DNA from: Chitinophagaceae bacterium
Lineage (GTDB): Bacteria; Bacteroidota; Bacteroidia; Chitinophagales; Chitinophagaceae
Length of the DNA: 64,000 bases
Direction: 5' to 3'
NCBI GenBank assembly: GCA_004173235.1
Contig: SEAC01000002.1
Coordinates: forward strand, 186,001-250,000
Part shown: one piece after another, positions 1 to 8,395 of the stretch
Position numbering within the stretch: position 1 is the stretch's first letter
Layout: each line of letters opens with the position of its first letter
Translations under genes and position numbers: made by a program
The notes under the pieces: model-generated
Databases searched by the model: none
Seen by the model: only the letters and a program-made list of their open reading frames with translations
Told to the model about the DNA's origin: nothing

Positions 1-595
1 CGCCGATGGCCACCACCGTTGCGCTTCCGCCGCCAAGGTGAGCCAGCGCTTCCCCGACAGCGATGCGGCACAGTGGTTCCTCACCACCATCTTTCCCGCC
101 AATCAACTTGCCATCCTCGATTACAACCGCATCGTGAAAGACCTGAACGGACTTACACCGGAAGCGTTTCTTGAAAAAGTAAAAGAGCAGTTCGATGTGA
201 CGCCCGCAACCGAAGCCGTCCGCCCCGCAGCGCTCCACGAATTCGGAATGTATCTCGGCACACAATGGTATCGCCTCAGCGCCAAAGAAGGCAGCTTCCG
301 CAACGATCCCATCGGCGTGCTCGACGTAACGATCCTGCAGGAAGGCGTGCTGAGCCGCATCCTCAACATCAACGACCCGCGCACCGACAACCGCGTGGAC
401 TTCGTGGGAGGCATCCGCGGCCTCGGCGAGCTGGAGAAGCGCGTGCAGAGCGGCGATGCGGTTGCAGCTTTCAGCCTCTACCCCGTGAGCATCCAGCAGC
501 TGTTCGACATCGCCGACTCCGGCGAAGTGATGCCTCCCAAAAGCACCTGGTTTGAACCGAAGTTGCGCGATGGATTGCTGACGCACCTCATCTGA
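1..595 (+). CDS. DUF1015-family protein, C-terminal part (5' end outside window)
   Basis: The frame is open from position 2 to the TGA at 593-595, so this is the 3' part of a longer gene; the GTG at 38 is internal, not the start. The first codons encode DGHHR, the signature seen near the middle of DUF1015 (PF06245) proteins, and the rest matches the usual C-terminal half (VDFVGGIRGLGEL, FSLYPVS, MPPKSTWFEPKLRDGL). Family members are about 400 residues, so about half is missing. In Bacteroidota these genes often sit beside serine-biosynthesis genes, which would lie upstream of the window. The biochemical function is not established. It is soluble, with no signal peptide in the visible part. 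Confidence 0.85.
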   Translation, partial: ADGHHRCASAAKVSQRFPDSDAAQWFLTTIFPANQLAILDYNRIVKDLNGLTPEAFLEKVKEQFDVTPATEAVRPAALHEFGMYLGTQWYRLSAKEGSFRNDPIGVLDVTILQEGVLSRILNINDPRTDNRVDFVGGIRGLGELEKRVQSGDAVAAFSLYPVSIQQLFDIADSGEVMPPKSTWFEPKLRDGLLTHLI

Positions 596-634
596 CCTCA
601 GACACTTTAACGGGACCGTAATGTTCGTTCATCG

Positions 635-642
635 TATTTTTC
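635..642 (+). promoter_or_regulatory. -7 promoter box before TPR gene
   Basis: TATTTTTC starts 12 nt before the ATG at 647; a transcript would begin at or next to the start codon. Confidence 0.45.
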
Positions 643-646
643 CGCC

Positions 647-1642
647 ATGAAACGACTTCTCTCCGCCCTGCTGGCCCTTTCGCTTTCGCTGGCCGGCGCG
701 GCACAGGATACGCCGCTCGAAACCGCTCGCAGCTTTCAGCGCTCGGGCGATTTTGACAATGCGGCCCTCGTGCTTTCACGCGCCCTGCAGGCCGACAAGA
801 GCAACCTCGAATTGCAGAAGGAGCTCGCAATGACGCTTTACCTCAAGCGCGATTACAATAAGGCGCTCGACATCGTCAACATGATGATGGATCATCCCGA
901 AGTAGACGTGCAATCCTACCAGATCGCGGGCAACGTATACAAGGCGCTGGAGCGCGCCAAAGACGCCGACAAGATGTACCGCAGCGCCCTCCGCAAGTTC
1001 CCGAAAAGTGGTCCCCTGTACAGCGAGTACGGTGAATTGCTTTGGGCGAGAAAGGACTTCGACGCCATCGGCCAGTGGGAGAAAGGCATTCAGAACGACC
1101 CGGCATTTGGCGGCAACTACTACAACGCCGCATTGTATTATTACTATACGAAGGATAAGACCTGGGCCATCATTTACGGTGAGATCTTCGTGAACATGGA
1201 AAGCCTGAGCGAGCGCGGAACCGCGATGCGCGGCCTTTTGCTTTCGGCCTACAAGGAAAAGCTGTTTGCCGATGCCGATATGATGGCAGAGCAAAAGAAG
1301 CCTTCCGATTTCGCACGCGCAGTGCTTGAAACGATGGGCAAGCAATCGTCGCTGGCCGACCGTGGACTGAACGCCGAAACGCTGACGATGATCCGCACGC
1401 GCTTCATCCTCGACTGGGCAAAGACCTACCAGGCAAAATTCCCCTACCGTCTTTTCGACTACCAGCAGCAGCTGCTGCGCGAAGGCTTGTTTGACGCCTA
1501 CAATCAATGGCTCTTCGGTGCTGCCGAAAACCTGCCCGCATTCGAAACCTGGGCACGCAATCATCCCGTAGAGTACGAAAAGTTCACGACGTTCCAGAAA
1601 GGCCGCGTGTTTCGCATGCCGCCCGGGCAATACTATCAGTAA
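647..1642 (+). CDS. Secreted tetratricopeptide-repeat protein
   Basis: 331 residues. Residues 1-19 form a signal peptide (MKRLLSALLALSLSLAGAA, cut before Q), so the protein is periplasmic or surface-exposed. Residues about 22-190 are alpha-helical with TPR-like pairs (SGDFDNAALVLSRAL, VQSYQIAGNVYKALERAKDA, SGPLYSEYGELLWARKDF), which usually act as protein-binding scaffolds. The C-terminal third (190-331) has no domain I recognise. It stands alone between the DUF1015 gene (51 bp upstream) and a strong terminator, with its own promoter-like box. The partner is unknown. The start is supported by the signal peptide and the -7 box. Confidence 0.8.
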   Translation: MKRLLSALLALSLSLAGAAQDTPLETARSFQRSGDFDNAALVLSRALQADKSNLELQKELAMTLYLKRDYNKALDIVNMMMDHPEVDVQSYQIAGNVYKALERAKDADKMYRSALRKFPKSGPLYSEYGELLWARKDFDAIGQWEKGIQNDPAFGGNYYNAALYYYYTKDKTWAIIYGEIFVNMESLSERGTAMRGLLLSAYKEKLFADADMMAEQKKPSDFARAVLETMGKQSSLADRGLNAETLTMIRTRFILDWAKTYQAKFPYRLFDYQQQLLREGLFDAYNQWLFGAAENLPAFETWARNHPVEYEKFTTFQKGRVFRMPPGQYYQ

Positions 1643-1671
1643 CAAAGCGATTATCGATCGCGAAAAATTTG

Positions 1672-1691
1672 GCCCCCGATGGGGGCTTTTT
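1672..1691 (+). terminator. Intrinsic terminator after TPR gene
   Basis: GCCCCC-GAT-GGGGGC hairpin followed by a run of T, 30 nt after the stop codon at 1642. Confidence 0.85.
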
Positions 1692-1729
1692 CGTTGGCAG
1701 CAAATGAAGGGCGCGGCTGCGCAAGCGAT

Positions 1730-1762
1730 TTTGTCCTAACTTAATCGCCCTACTTACTTTTG
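1730..1762 (+). promoter_or_regulatory. Promoter of acyl-CoA ligase gene
   Basis: TTTG (1730-1733), 21 nt spacer and TACTTTTG (1755-1762), a near-ideal Bacteroidota -33/-7 pair; the box starts 12 nt before ATG 1767. Confidence 0.7.
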
Positions 1763-1766
1763 TCTT

Positions 1767-3548
1767 ATGAACCATCCGCGCCGCTTGTATGATTGCTTGT
1801 CTCCCCTCATCGCTTCGGCCCCCGACAATCCTTTGCTGGCAGCTAAGGAGAACGGCAGCTGGCGCACCTGGAGCGTGCGCGAAGTTGCCGCAAAGGTGGA
1901 TCAATTGGCATCCGGCCTGCTCGCTGCAGGCATTGGTCCCAACGACTATAGCATCGAGGGCCGCGACAAGATCGCCATCCTTGCAAAGAACCGCCCCGAG
2001 TGGGTGATCGTTGATCTCGCCGTGCAAAAAGCGGGTGCTGTGCTGGTGCCGGTATATCCCACCGTTCACGTCAACGACCTTGCTTTCGTGCTGAACGATG
2101 CACAGGTGAAGATGGTGATCGTAAACGATGCCGACCTGCTGCAAAAGGTGGAGTCGGTGCGGGAGCAGTGCCCGTCGCTCCAGTATATCTACAGTTTCGA
2201 TCGCATCGCGGGAACGCCGCATTGGACGGAACTTCTGGATGGGGGCAGCCAGGCGCACAACCAGCAGCTGGCCGCCATCGACGAGCGCATCGGCACCGAC
2301 GATCTTTTTACCATCATCTACACTTCGGGCACAACCGGTGTGCCGAAAGGCGTGATGCTTTCGCACCAGAACGTGCTGAGCAACGTGCTGGCTACGCAGG
2401 ACCTTCTGCCCGTAAGCCGGGGCAGCAAGGTGTTGTCGTTCCTTCCGCTCAACCACATCTTCGAGCGCACGGTGACGTTCATCTATCTTTTTGCGGGAGT
2501 GACGATCTATTACGCCGAAAGCCTCGACACGCTCGGTGATAACCTGAAGGAAGTGAAGCCCGAAATGTTCACCACCGTTCCGCGCCTGCTGGAAAAGGTG
2601 TACGAAAAAATAATGGCGAAGGCATCTGAACTCACCGGAGTGAAGAAGAAGCTGTTCTTCTGGGCCTTGCGCCTGGGCGAACAATTCGACGTGGCAAAGC
2701 CCGGCTCCGCCTGGTATCGCTTTCAGCTCAAGCTCGCCAACCGCATCATCTTCAGCAAATGGCGCGAAGGGCTCGGCAACAACATCCGCGGCATCGTTAC
2801 CGGTGCGGCCGCCTGTCCCGAGCGCCTGATACGCGTATTCACAGCGGGCAACATTCCCATCATGGAAGGCTATGGGCAAACCGAATCGTCGCCCGTGATC
2901 TCCGTTAATCACATCGAGCCGGAGAACCGTCGCTTTGGAACCGTTGGACCTGCCATCGACGGCGTGGAAGTGAAAATCGCCGAGGATGGCGAAGTGCTTT
3001 GCAAAGGACCGAACGTGATGATGGGCTATTACAAGCGCCCCGATCTCACCGAAGACGTGATCAAGGATGGCTGGCTTTATACCGGCGACATCGGCACGAT
3101 ACAGGAAGGAAAGTTCCTCAAGATCACCGACCGCAAGAAGGAGATCTTCAAGACCTCGGGTGGCAAATTCGTAGCCCCGCTTCCGATTGAAACGCGCATG
3201 GTGGAATCGCCGTTCATCGAGCAGATCATGGTGGTAGGCGACGGACAAAAGTTTGCCGGCGCATTCGTGGTGCCCAACTTCGCGCGGCTGCAGCAATGGT
3301 GCGGCACGCAGGGCATCGATGCCAACGACCGCGAAGCGCTTTGCAAGGACGAGCGCGTGCAGGCTTTCCTGCAGCAGCAGGTGGACACATACAATGTTTT
3401 CTTCAATAAGGTGGAGCAGATCAAAAAGATCGCGCTGCTGCCGCGCGAGTGGAGCGTAGATGGTGGCGAGCTCACGCCCAAGCTAAGCCTCAAGCGCAAG
3501 GCCATCCTCGACAAATACCGGGACGCGTTCCGCAGTATCTACGATTGA
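1767..3548 (+). CDS. Long-chain fatty acid-CoA ligase (AMP-forming)
   Basis: 593 residues, the normal length for bacterial long-chain acyl-CoA synthetases. It activates a fatty acid to acyl-AMP and then acyl-CoA in the cytoplasm or at the inner membrane, feeding beta-oxidation or lipid synthesis. The ATP/AMP-binding motif YTSGTTGVPKGVMLSH lies near residue 185, GYGQTESSPVISVN near 367, YTGDIG near 437 and TDRKKEIFKTSGGKFVAP near 453-470, including the C-terminal hinge and lysine region. All motifs look intact. It is a single-gene unit with its own promoter, and a convergent reductase gene ends 3 bp downstream. Acyl chain length cannot be read from sequence. Confidence 0.93.
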   Translation: MNHPRRLYDCLSPLIASAPDNPLLAAKENGSWRTWSVREVAAKVDQLASGLLAAGIGPNDYSIEGRDKIAILAKNRPEWVIVDLAVQKAGAVLVPVYPTVHVNDLAFVLNDAQVKMVIVNDADLLQKVESVREQCPSLQYIYSFDRIAGTPHWTELLDGGSQAHNQQLAAIDERIGTDDLFTIIYTSGTTGVPKGVMLSHQNVLSNVLATQDLLPVSRGSKVLSFLPLNHIFERTVTFIYLFAGVTIYYAESLDTLGDNLKEVKPEMFTTVPRLLEKVYEKIMAKASELTGVKKKLFFWALRLGEQFDVAKPGSAWYRFQLKLANRIIFSKWREGLGNNIRGIVTGAAACPERLIRVFTAGNIPIMEGYGQTESSPVISVNHIEPENRRFGTVGPAIDGVEVKIAEDGEVLCKGPNVMMGYYKRPDLTEDVIKDGWLYTGDIGTIQEGKFLKITDRKKEIFKTSGGKFVAPLPIETRMVESPFIEQIMVVGDGQKFAGAFVVPNFARLQQWCGTQGIDANDREALCKDERVQAFLQQQVDTYNVFFNKVEQIKKIALLPREWSVDGGELTPKLSLKRKAILDKYRDAFRSIYD

Positions 3549-3551
3549 CCG

Positions 3552-4463
3552 TCATTTTTTTCCGAATGCTTCCGCCAGCACTTCCTGCACGCTTTTCCAA
3601 CGCAGGTCGCTGTAGCGATCATTTTGTAATTCGTGCAGCTTGGCTTCACCGCTCAGCATGTCGCGGAGATATTGCATGCCCTGCCAGGGTGGAAACACTT
3701 CCTTACGCGCCGGCATCAAAAACTTCGTGGTAGCGATCATTCCTTTCAGCACGCCCAGGCCGCCTGCGCGTAAGCGGCGGAAAGGCTCGCCCGTTGCGGC
3801 TTCTGCTGCCCTGCGTAATCCTTCAATCGTCAGCACGTCGCCGGCAATCTGCAGGTAGCGCGGGGCGCTTTCGTCGAGCGCGGCGGCTGCGGTATACGCG
3901 GCCGTGTCGTCCATCGTGGTGAAGTCGAGTGGCTGCGTCGCGTCGCCCCAATACAGGATGCGGTGCTGCTTGCGCAACACTAGCGGCGCCTGGCCGGTAA
4001 GCAGGTCGCTGAACATGCCGTTGAGAATTCCGGTTGCTCGAATGGGCGCTGCGTCGATGCGCTGTGCAAAGCGTCGGCGGAGGTCGAGGTTGCGGTTGGT
4101 GCCGGATTGCAGGCCGCGATAGTCGATGCAGTAATCCGAAGGAATAAAGCGCGGAACGCCTGTGCGCACCGCCGCTTCGAGCAATCGCGTTTGTGCGGCT
4201 ACGATTACATCCTCCAGGCCCGACAGCGCAGACACGATGCAGTTGCCGCCCGTGCATGCGTGGATCAGGCTATCCGCACGGGTATAATCAACTTCAAAGA
4301 TGGTGGCGCCTGCTAACTCCGGGTGTGCGGCATGTGTGCCCTTGCGTACAAGCGCCCGCACCTGTGCGCCGCGCTGCAAAAGATGTTGTACGATGCGGCG
4401 GCCAAGATGGCCCGTTGCACCGGCTACGATCACCGGAAGGCCCGGCGGCTGCGGAACGATCAT
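3552..4463 (-). CDS. NmrA-like NAD(P)-binding reductase (atypical SDR)
   Basis: 303 residues with an N-terminal Rossmann motif (VIVAGATGHLGRRIVQHLL) and the NmrA/isoflavone-reductase-like pattern (RALVRKG, then DYTRADSLIHAC, VSALSGLEDVI, RFIPSDYCID). Such proteins are NAD(P)H-dependent reductases or redox-sensing regulators; the substrate is not predictable. Its ATG overlaps the stop of the small upstream gene by 4 bp (ATGA), implying translational coupling. It ends 3 bp from the stop of the convergent acyl-CoA ligase. Cytoplasmic, no membrane segment. Confidence 0.85.
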   Translation of the reverse strand: MIVPQPPGLPVIVAGATGHLGRRIVQHLLQRGAQVRALVRKGTHAAHPELAGATIFEVDYTRADSLIHACTGGNCIVSALSGLEDVIVAAQTRLLEAAVRTGVPRFIPSDYCIDYRGLQSGTNRNLDLRRRFAQRIDAAPIRATGILNGMFSDLLTGQAPLVLRKQHRILYWGDATQPLDFTTMDDTAAYTAAAALDESAPRYLQIAGDVLTIEGLRRAAEAATGEPFRRLRAGGLGVLKGMIATTKFLMPARKEVFPPWQGMQYLRDMLSGEAKLHELQNDRYSDLRWKSVQEVLAEAFGKK

Positions 4464-4657
4464 GGGATGCCCTCCGTTGTGTTCTGCTTGTTGGCATCGC
4501 GCATCTGCTCTACATCCTGGGTTGTGTCGCTGCCTTCGCTCTGCTCGGTAAGGCGGCTGCTCTGGCGCTGCAGGTACTCTCCCTGCTCTTTGTGCTGGCT
4601 ATCCGTTTGCGTGGGCTTCGGGTAAGCATTGCTTCTTTTTTCCTGTTCCTTTTCCAT
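4460..4657 (-). CDS. Small hydrophilic disordered protein
   Basis: 65 residues, about half of them E, Q, K, S, T or D, with no hydrophobic core and no cysteine (MEKEQEKRSNAYPKPTQTD and onward). It is predicted to be intrinsically disordered. Its stop overlaps the start of the NmrA-like gene (ATGA), so the two are co-transcribed. A terminator directly upstream separates it from three more disordered proteins of similar flavour. I do not recognise a family; a stress or desiccation role is only a guess from composition. Confidence 0.6.
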   Translation of the reverse strand: MEKEQEKRSNAYPKPTQTDSQHKEQGEYLQRQSSRLTEQSEGSDTTQDVEQMRDANKQNTTEGIP

Positions 4658-4673
4658 GGTAGTAATTTCGTTT

Positions 4674-4710
4674 GGACAAAAGAGCGCCCCGTAGTAATAC
4701 AGGGCGCTCT
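4674..4710 (-). terminator. Terminator of the disordered-protein cluster
   Basis: On the minus strand AGAGCGCCC pairs with GGGCGCTCT across a 12-nt loop and is followed by TTTTG. It lies 37 nt past the stop of the gene ending at 4747. Confidence 0.8.
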
Positions 4711-4746
4711 TTCATTAGTTAACTAACAAGCAAATCGTAGTGGATC

Positions 4747-5163
4747 TTACATTCCACCTTCGCGGCCCGTGTTGCCACTTTCGCGGCCCGAGCTGCCACC
4801 CGACTGGCTGGAACCACCACGGCCGCTGTCGCCGCTGTTGAGGTCCGAACCACCGGAAGAGGAACCATAATCGGAGCCGGAGCTGCGATCGCTGCTACCC
4901 TGGCTTCCCGAGCTGGTGCCCTGGCTTTGGCCGCCGAGGCCTTCGGAACTGCGCTCAGAACCGCGCTCGGAGCCGCTTTGGCCACCACGGCTCATGTCGC
5001 CGCCCTGGTTGCCCTGCTGGCCACCCTGGCTGCCGCTGTTACCGGCGCTACCGCCTTGCTGGCCGCCACTGGTGTTTTGCTGTCCACCAAGGCTTTGGTT
5101 CTGCTCGCCCAGATTGCCCGAGCGGTTCTGATCCTGATTCTGGTTTCTTTGATTGTTCTCCAT
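4747..5163 (-). CDS. Gly/Ser/Gln/Asn-rich disordered protein
   Basis: 138 residues beginning MENNQRNQNQDQNRSGN. The composition is almost entirely G, S, Q, N, R, E and D, with GGQ/GGS/SGS/GSERGSE runs, no hydrophobic segment, no cysteine and no signal peptide. The frame stays open upstream to 5322, but that stretch has ordinary composition, so I place the start at the ATG at 5163. It is the last gene of a minus-strand cluster of three such genes ending in a terminator. A stress-protective or condensate-forming role is inference only; translation is likely but unproven. Confidence 0.6.
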   Translation of the reverse strand: MENNQRNQNQDQNRSGNLGEQNQSLGGQQNTSGGQQGGSAGNSGSQGGQQGNQGGDMSRGGQSGSERGSERSSEGLGGQSQGTSSGSQGSSDRSSGSDYGSSSGGSDLNSGDSGRGGSSQSGGSSGRESGNTGREGGM

Positions 5164-5327
5164 GACTGTTTGTTTTTGAATGAAGAAATGATACGCGGTA
5201 ACGACTGTTAAAAACTCGTGCCGTACCGTCTTTGTGTTTATCCCACTTTTTACTGATGAGCGCCGCAAAACCGCTACTGGCAAGCTTTGTAGAAGCTTTG
5301 ACCCAGGCGGCGGCTGGCACAAGCTCG

Positions 5328-5663
5328 TCAGCTTCCTGATACCTGTCCGTCGTAATCCGAGCCCGTTACGTTGCGCTTGGTGCTGATGCCCGAGTCGCCG
5401 CGGCGGTTTGCAGTCCCCGTGGTGCCTTTGTCTACCAGGCCTCCCGTATTTGTACGGTCGTCGCTGGTTTGTCTGCCCGAGGTGCGCTCGATCGATTGAT
5501 CGCGCGTGTCGCGCTCCTGCTTACCATCGCGGTCGCTGTTGCGCTGCGTACGCTCTTCGCTGCTGTTGTTTGATACGTCTTGTTGCTCCGTTCTCTGCTG
5601 CTGTCCCGACAGGCGGTCGCGCTGTGGGTCGAGATTACTGTTTTGATTTCTTTCTTGTTTCAT
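5328..5663 (-). CDS. Hydrophilic disordered protein
   Basis: 111 residues starting MKQERNQNSNLDPQRDRL, rich in Q, R, D, N, S, T and G, with no predicted core or membrane segment. The tail (NVTGSDYDGQVSGS) is less repetitive and may be a short conserved motif. It begins 11 bp after the stop of the gene at 5675-5869, so the two are probably one transcript. A 164-bp gap separates it from the next member (4747-5163). No recognised family. Confidence 0.6.
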   Translation of the reverse strand: MKQERNQNSNLDPQRDRLSGQQQRTEQQDVSNNSSEERTQRNSDRDGKQERDTRDQSIERTSGRQTSDDRTNTGGLVDKGTTGTANRRGDSGISTKRNVTGSDYDGQVSGS

Positions 5664-5674
5664 GGTTGTTGTTT

Positions 5675-5869
5675 TTACCGTCCCGGTTGGCGTTCGTTGC
5701 CGCGGTTTCCGCGGCTGCGTTCCGACGTATTACCCGACTGATCAGATACCTGCTGATGCTCCTGCCCGCGGGCCAATCCTGGTGTTTGCTGGCTGTTGCC
5801 GCTGCCACCTCGTTGGTTGTTATTGCCCTGGCTCTGTGCGCGTTCGCGCTTGTCTCTGCGATGACTCAT
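5675..5869 (-). CDS. Small basic disordered protein
   Basis: 64 residues starting MSHRRDKRERAQSQGNNNQ, rich in R, Q, G, N and S and strongly basic at both ends. It is the first gene of the disordered cluster; the ATG at 5869 is preferred over longer in-frame starts because composition changes sharply there. A net positive charge would suit nucleic-acid binding, but no motif proves it. Confidence 0.5.
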   Translation of the reverse strand: MSHRRDKRERAQSQGNNNQRGGSGNSQQTPGLARGQEHQQVSDQSGNTSERSRGNRGNERQPGR

Positions 5870-6064
5870 GATCTTTGTTTTTAAATGAACAAAACATGCT
5901 TGCACACCTTGTGGATCGTGCATGCAAATCGTTGACGCGGAGGTAGGTTGACTTTTGTGGGGAACGGTCGGGGAGTGGCCATAACAGATTAAAAAACTAT
6001 GCCATATTTAGCCCTGCAATTGAAAAATTCGCCTACCTTCCGGCCGTTCAAAAACTAAAGCCTG

Positions 6065-7228
6065 ATGAGAAAAGCGCTGCTGGCACTGCTGGCCGTAACG
6101 GTCTTCGCCTCCGCGTCCGCACAAACCGATTATGCAATCTTTCGCGACACGGCAACGCTTCGCGCCGCCGACAGCGGTCGGCTAAGCCTGCAGGTGGACA
6201 ACATCAACTATCTGCGCAACTACGAATGGTTCGGAAATATCCCCAACAGCTACACGCTGCTCGGAACGCTGCTCATCCCGCAGCTGCAATACCAGCTCAA
6301 CGAGCACATTGCTTTTAAAGGAGGCCTCTTGCTGCGCCGGGAGTTTGGCCGGCCCGGGCTTGTTACCGTGGAGCCGATCTTCCAGGCGAAGTACCAGAAG
6401 AAAGGTCTGACGTTCATCATGGGAACGCTCGAGGGCGGGCTCAACCACCGCTTCGTGGAGCCGCTCTACAACATCGAACGCTTTATTGTTGGCCGCATGG
6501 AAAACACGGGCATGAACGACGTGCAGCGTGCCGCCACTACGCGCAACGAGCAGGGCTTACAGCTGAAGCTCGATAAGAGAAGATTCTGGGCCGACTGGTT
6601 CATCGACTGGCGCGAGTCGATCGTCATTGGCGATCCGTTTCGCGAGCAGTTGAACTCCGGCGTGTCCACGCGCACAATGCTGATCGACCGGCCGCGCTTC
6701 CAGCTTACGGTGCCGCTGCAGGCACTGGTGTCGCATTACGGCGGACAGGTGTCTACAGCCAACGATGCCATCGAGTCGCTCCTGAATGGCGCGGCGGGCG
6801 TATCGCTGCGCTTCCCGATGCAGGGCACGCTGCGGAGCGTGCAAACGGATCATTATTATGTAGGCTACAAGAACATCTCGGGCATCAAACTACAGCGCTA
6901 CAATGAAGGCTACGGCTGGCTTTCCACGCTGATGTTCAAAACCAAATGGAACCTCGACCTGGAGCTTCGCTATTGGAAGGGAGAGACCTTTTACGGCCCC
7001 GTCGGGCTGCCCCTCTACAACTCCATTTCGGAGAAGTACGCCAACTTTGGTGAAGCCGAGCGGCAGCTTTTCTTCGCTACGTTCATCTACGACAAAACGC
7101 TATTCCCCAACGTCAACCTCGACCTGCGCCTCGAGCCTTATTACGACATCAACAATCGCAAGCTGGAATACGGCTATTCCGTATTTCTACGGTTTAATAG
7201 GAATTTCTTTTTGAGAAAACTGCTGTGA
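6065..7228 (+). CDS. Predicted outer-membrane beta-barrel protein
   Basis: 387 residues with a signal peptide (residues 1-19, cut before QTDYAIF). The rest alternates polar and hydrophobic residues in short stretches with many aromatic residues (YLRNYEWF, YWKGETFYGPVGLPLYN) and ends in FNRNFFLRKLL, consistent with an outer-membrane barrel. I recognise no named family. A box TACCTTCC at 6034-6041 lies 31 nt before the ATG. It is convergent with osmC, with a perfect hairpin and inverted 7-bp arrays between them. The palindrome CCGTATTTCTACGG lies inside the gene at 7179-7192. Confidence 0.6.
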   Translation: MRKALLALLAVTVFASASAQTDYAIFRDTATLRAADSGRLSLQVDNINYLRNYEWFGNIPNSYTLLGTLLIPQLQYQLNEHIAFKGGLLLRREFGRPGLVTVEPIFQAKYQKKGLTFIMGTLEGGLNHRFVEPLYNIERFIVGRMENTGMNDVQRAATTRNEQGLQLKLDKRRFWADWFIDWRESIVIGDPFREQLNSGVSTRTMLIDRPRFQLTVPLQALVSHYGGQVSTANDAIESLLNGAAGVSLRFPMQGTLRSVQTDHYYVGYKNISGIKLQRYNEGYGWLSTLMFKTKWNLDLELRYWKGETFYGPVGLPLYNSISEKYANFGEAERQLFFATFIYDKTLFPNVNLDLRLEPYYDINNRKLEYGYSVFLRFNRNFFLRKLL

Positions 7229-7232
7229 GGAA

Positions 7233-7370
7233 GTTTTCGGTTTAAGGTTTACAGTTTGCAGTTTCCGCAATGCCATGATGGTGCAGATAGAGAAGGCGCT
7301 GCATTGCAGCGCCTTCCTGTTTCGTTGCCAGCGCAACTTAAACACTGTAAACTAAAAACTGAAAACTGCT
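7233..7370. repeat. Inverted heptad arrays flanking a hairpin
   Basis: Left arm GTTTAAG/GTTTACA/GTTTGCA/GTTT (about 7238-7264); right arm ACTGTAA/ACTAAAA/ACTGAAA/ACTGC (about 7342-7370). Both have 7-bp period and are roughly reverse complements, with the terminator hairpin 7292-7316 between them. The element fills the gap between two convergent genes. Confidence 0.75.
7292..7316. terminator. Bidirectional hairpin between convergent genes
   Basis: GAAGGCGCTGCA and TGCAGCGCCTTC form a perfect 12-bp stem with a 1-nt loop. T-tracts are weak on both sides. Confidence 0.7.
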
Positions 7371-7371
7371 A

Positions 7372-7782
7372 TTACGCCAGCTTCGCTTCCGAACTGATCT
7401 CCGTATTCAACAGCTTCGAGATAGGGCAGTTTTGCTCGGCATTCTTTACCGCTTCCTGCCACTTTTCTTCGCTGATGCCGGGAACCTTTCCAGTTACGGT
7501 GAGGTGCGACCTGGTGATGGAGCCGTTCTCGAAAGTGATCTCGCATTTTGTTTCGAGCGAGTCGGCGGTAAAGCCACCTTCGCCGAGCACAAAGCTGAGC
7601 TTCATGGTGAAGCAGCCCGCATGCGCTGCGGCAATCAGCTCCTCGGGGTTGGTGCCGACGCCATCGGCAAAACGGGTGTTGAACGAATATTGCGTTTGCT
7701 GCAGCACGCCGCTTTGGGTGCTGAGCTGACCATTGCCTTCCTTGCCGGAGCCGTTCCAGACGGCCGATGCATGACGGATCAT
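7372..7782 (-). CDS. OsmC/Ohr-family peroxiredoxin-like protein
   Basis: 136 residues. OsmC-family proteins reduce organic hydroperoxides with paired cysteines. The pattern is clear: RHASAVWNGSGKEGNG near the N-terminus, the first active-site cysteine in PEELIAAAHAGCFTMKL and the second in EQNCPISKLL near the C-terminus. The start is set at the ATG at 7782 because the family begins here and because TAAATTTC lies 13 nt upstream; the frame stays open further up without family similarity. Cytoplasmic, single gene, convergent with the barrel protein. Confidence 0.88.
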   Translation of the reverse strand: MIRHASAVWNGSGKEGNGQLSTQSGVLQQTQYSFNTRFADGVGTNPEELIAAAHAGCFTMKLSFVLGEGGFTADSLETKCEITFENGSITRSHLTVTGKVPGISEEKWQEAVKNAEQNCPISKLLNTEISSEAKLA

Positions 7783-7787
7783 AAGCT

Positions 7788-7795
7788 GAAATTTA
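7788..7795 (-). promoter_or_regulatory. -7 box before osmC-like gene
   Basis: TAAATTTC on the minus strand, starting 13 nt before the ATG at 7782. Confidence 0.5.
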
Positions 7796-7927
7796 TTTAT
7801 GCTAAGATAAGTGCAGGCCATTCCCGCAAAAGCAGCGCTGCCCCAACCGAAATGCGTATCTTTAATAGGACCTCCGGCTTCCCCGCCGCCGCGCATCCGC
7901 TCCTTACGCCTCCTTCAATAATTGCTT

Positions 7928-8395
7928 ATGCGCCCCCCGATCGAAAAGATACTGCTTGTGGATGATGACCCCGACGATGCCTTCCTGCTGGAACGCGCCC
8001 TCGCCGAACTGCCCGTGCCCATCAAATTTCACAGCATCGAAGACTCCGACGAGGTGATCGCCGCGGTAACGCTGCACCGGCCCGACCTGATCTTCATGGA
8101 CATGAACATGCCCAAGAAGAACGGCCTCGAATGCCTCCAGGCCTTGCAGGAACAGCCCGTGCTGGCCAACATCCCGATCATTTTGTATAGTTCTTCCGAG
8201 CTGGCCTCTCTTATGGAGACTGCCTATGCCCATGGCGCTTCACTTTTCTTCCGCAAGCCTTCTACCTTTCTCGGGATGGTATCGGCGCTGCGCACGATCG
8301 TCGAAATGGACTGGAGCGACCCCTCCGCCATCCGCGCGCGCTTTTATGCACGTGACCGCGTCCCAGACGTCCGTCCCGAAGCCTCGGGCAGCTAA
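7928..8395 (+). CDS. Stand-alone response-regulator receiver protein
   Basis: 155 residues with one CheY-like receiver domain: acidic pocket VDDDPDDA (about residues 11-18), phospho-acceptor Asp in LIFMDMNMPKKNGLE (about residue 60), the Ser of ILYSSSE and the Lys of FFRKPS. There is no output domain; the last 30 residues are extra. It therefore acts by protein-protein contact, probably with a kinase encoded elsewhere. The ATG at 7928 is chosen over the in-frame TTG two codons earlier. No kinase gene is adjacent. Confidence 0.85.
   Translation: MRPPIEKILLVDDDPDDAFLLERALAELPVPIKFHSIEDSDEVIAAVTLHRPDLIFMDMNMPKKNGLECLQALQEQPVLANIPIILYSSSELASLMETAYAHGASLFFRKPSTFLGMVSALRTIVEMDWSDPSAIRARFYARDRVPDVRPEASGS

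Noticed and set aside
1584-3296. 570-codon antisense frame in the acyl-CoA ligase gene
   Set aside because: Shadow; runs through the terminator at 1672 and into the TPR gene.
4747-5322. Longer 191-residue version of the Gly/Ser-rich protein
   Set aside because: The first 53 residues have ordinary, unconserved composition and the ATG at 5163 fits the sister genes.
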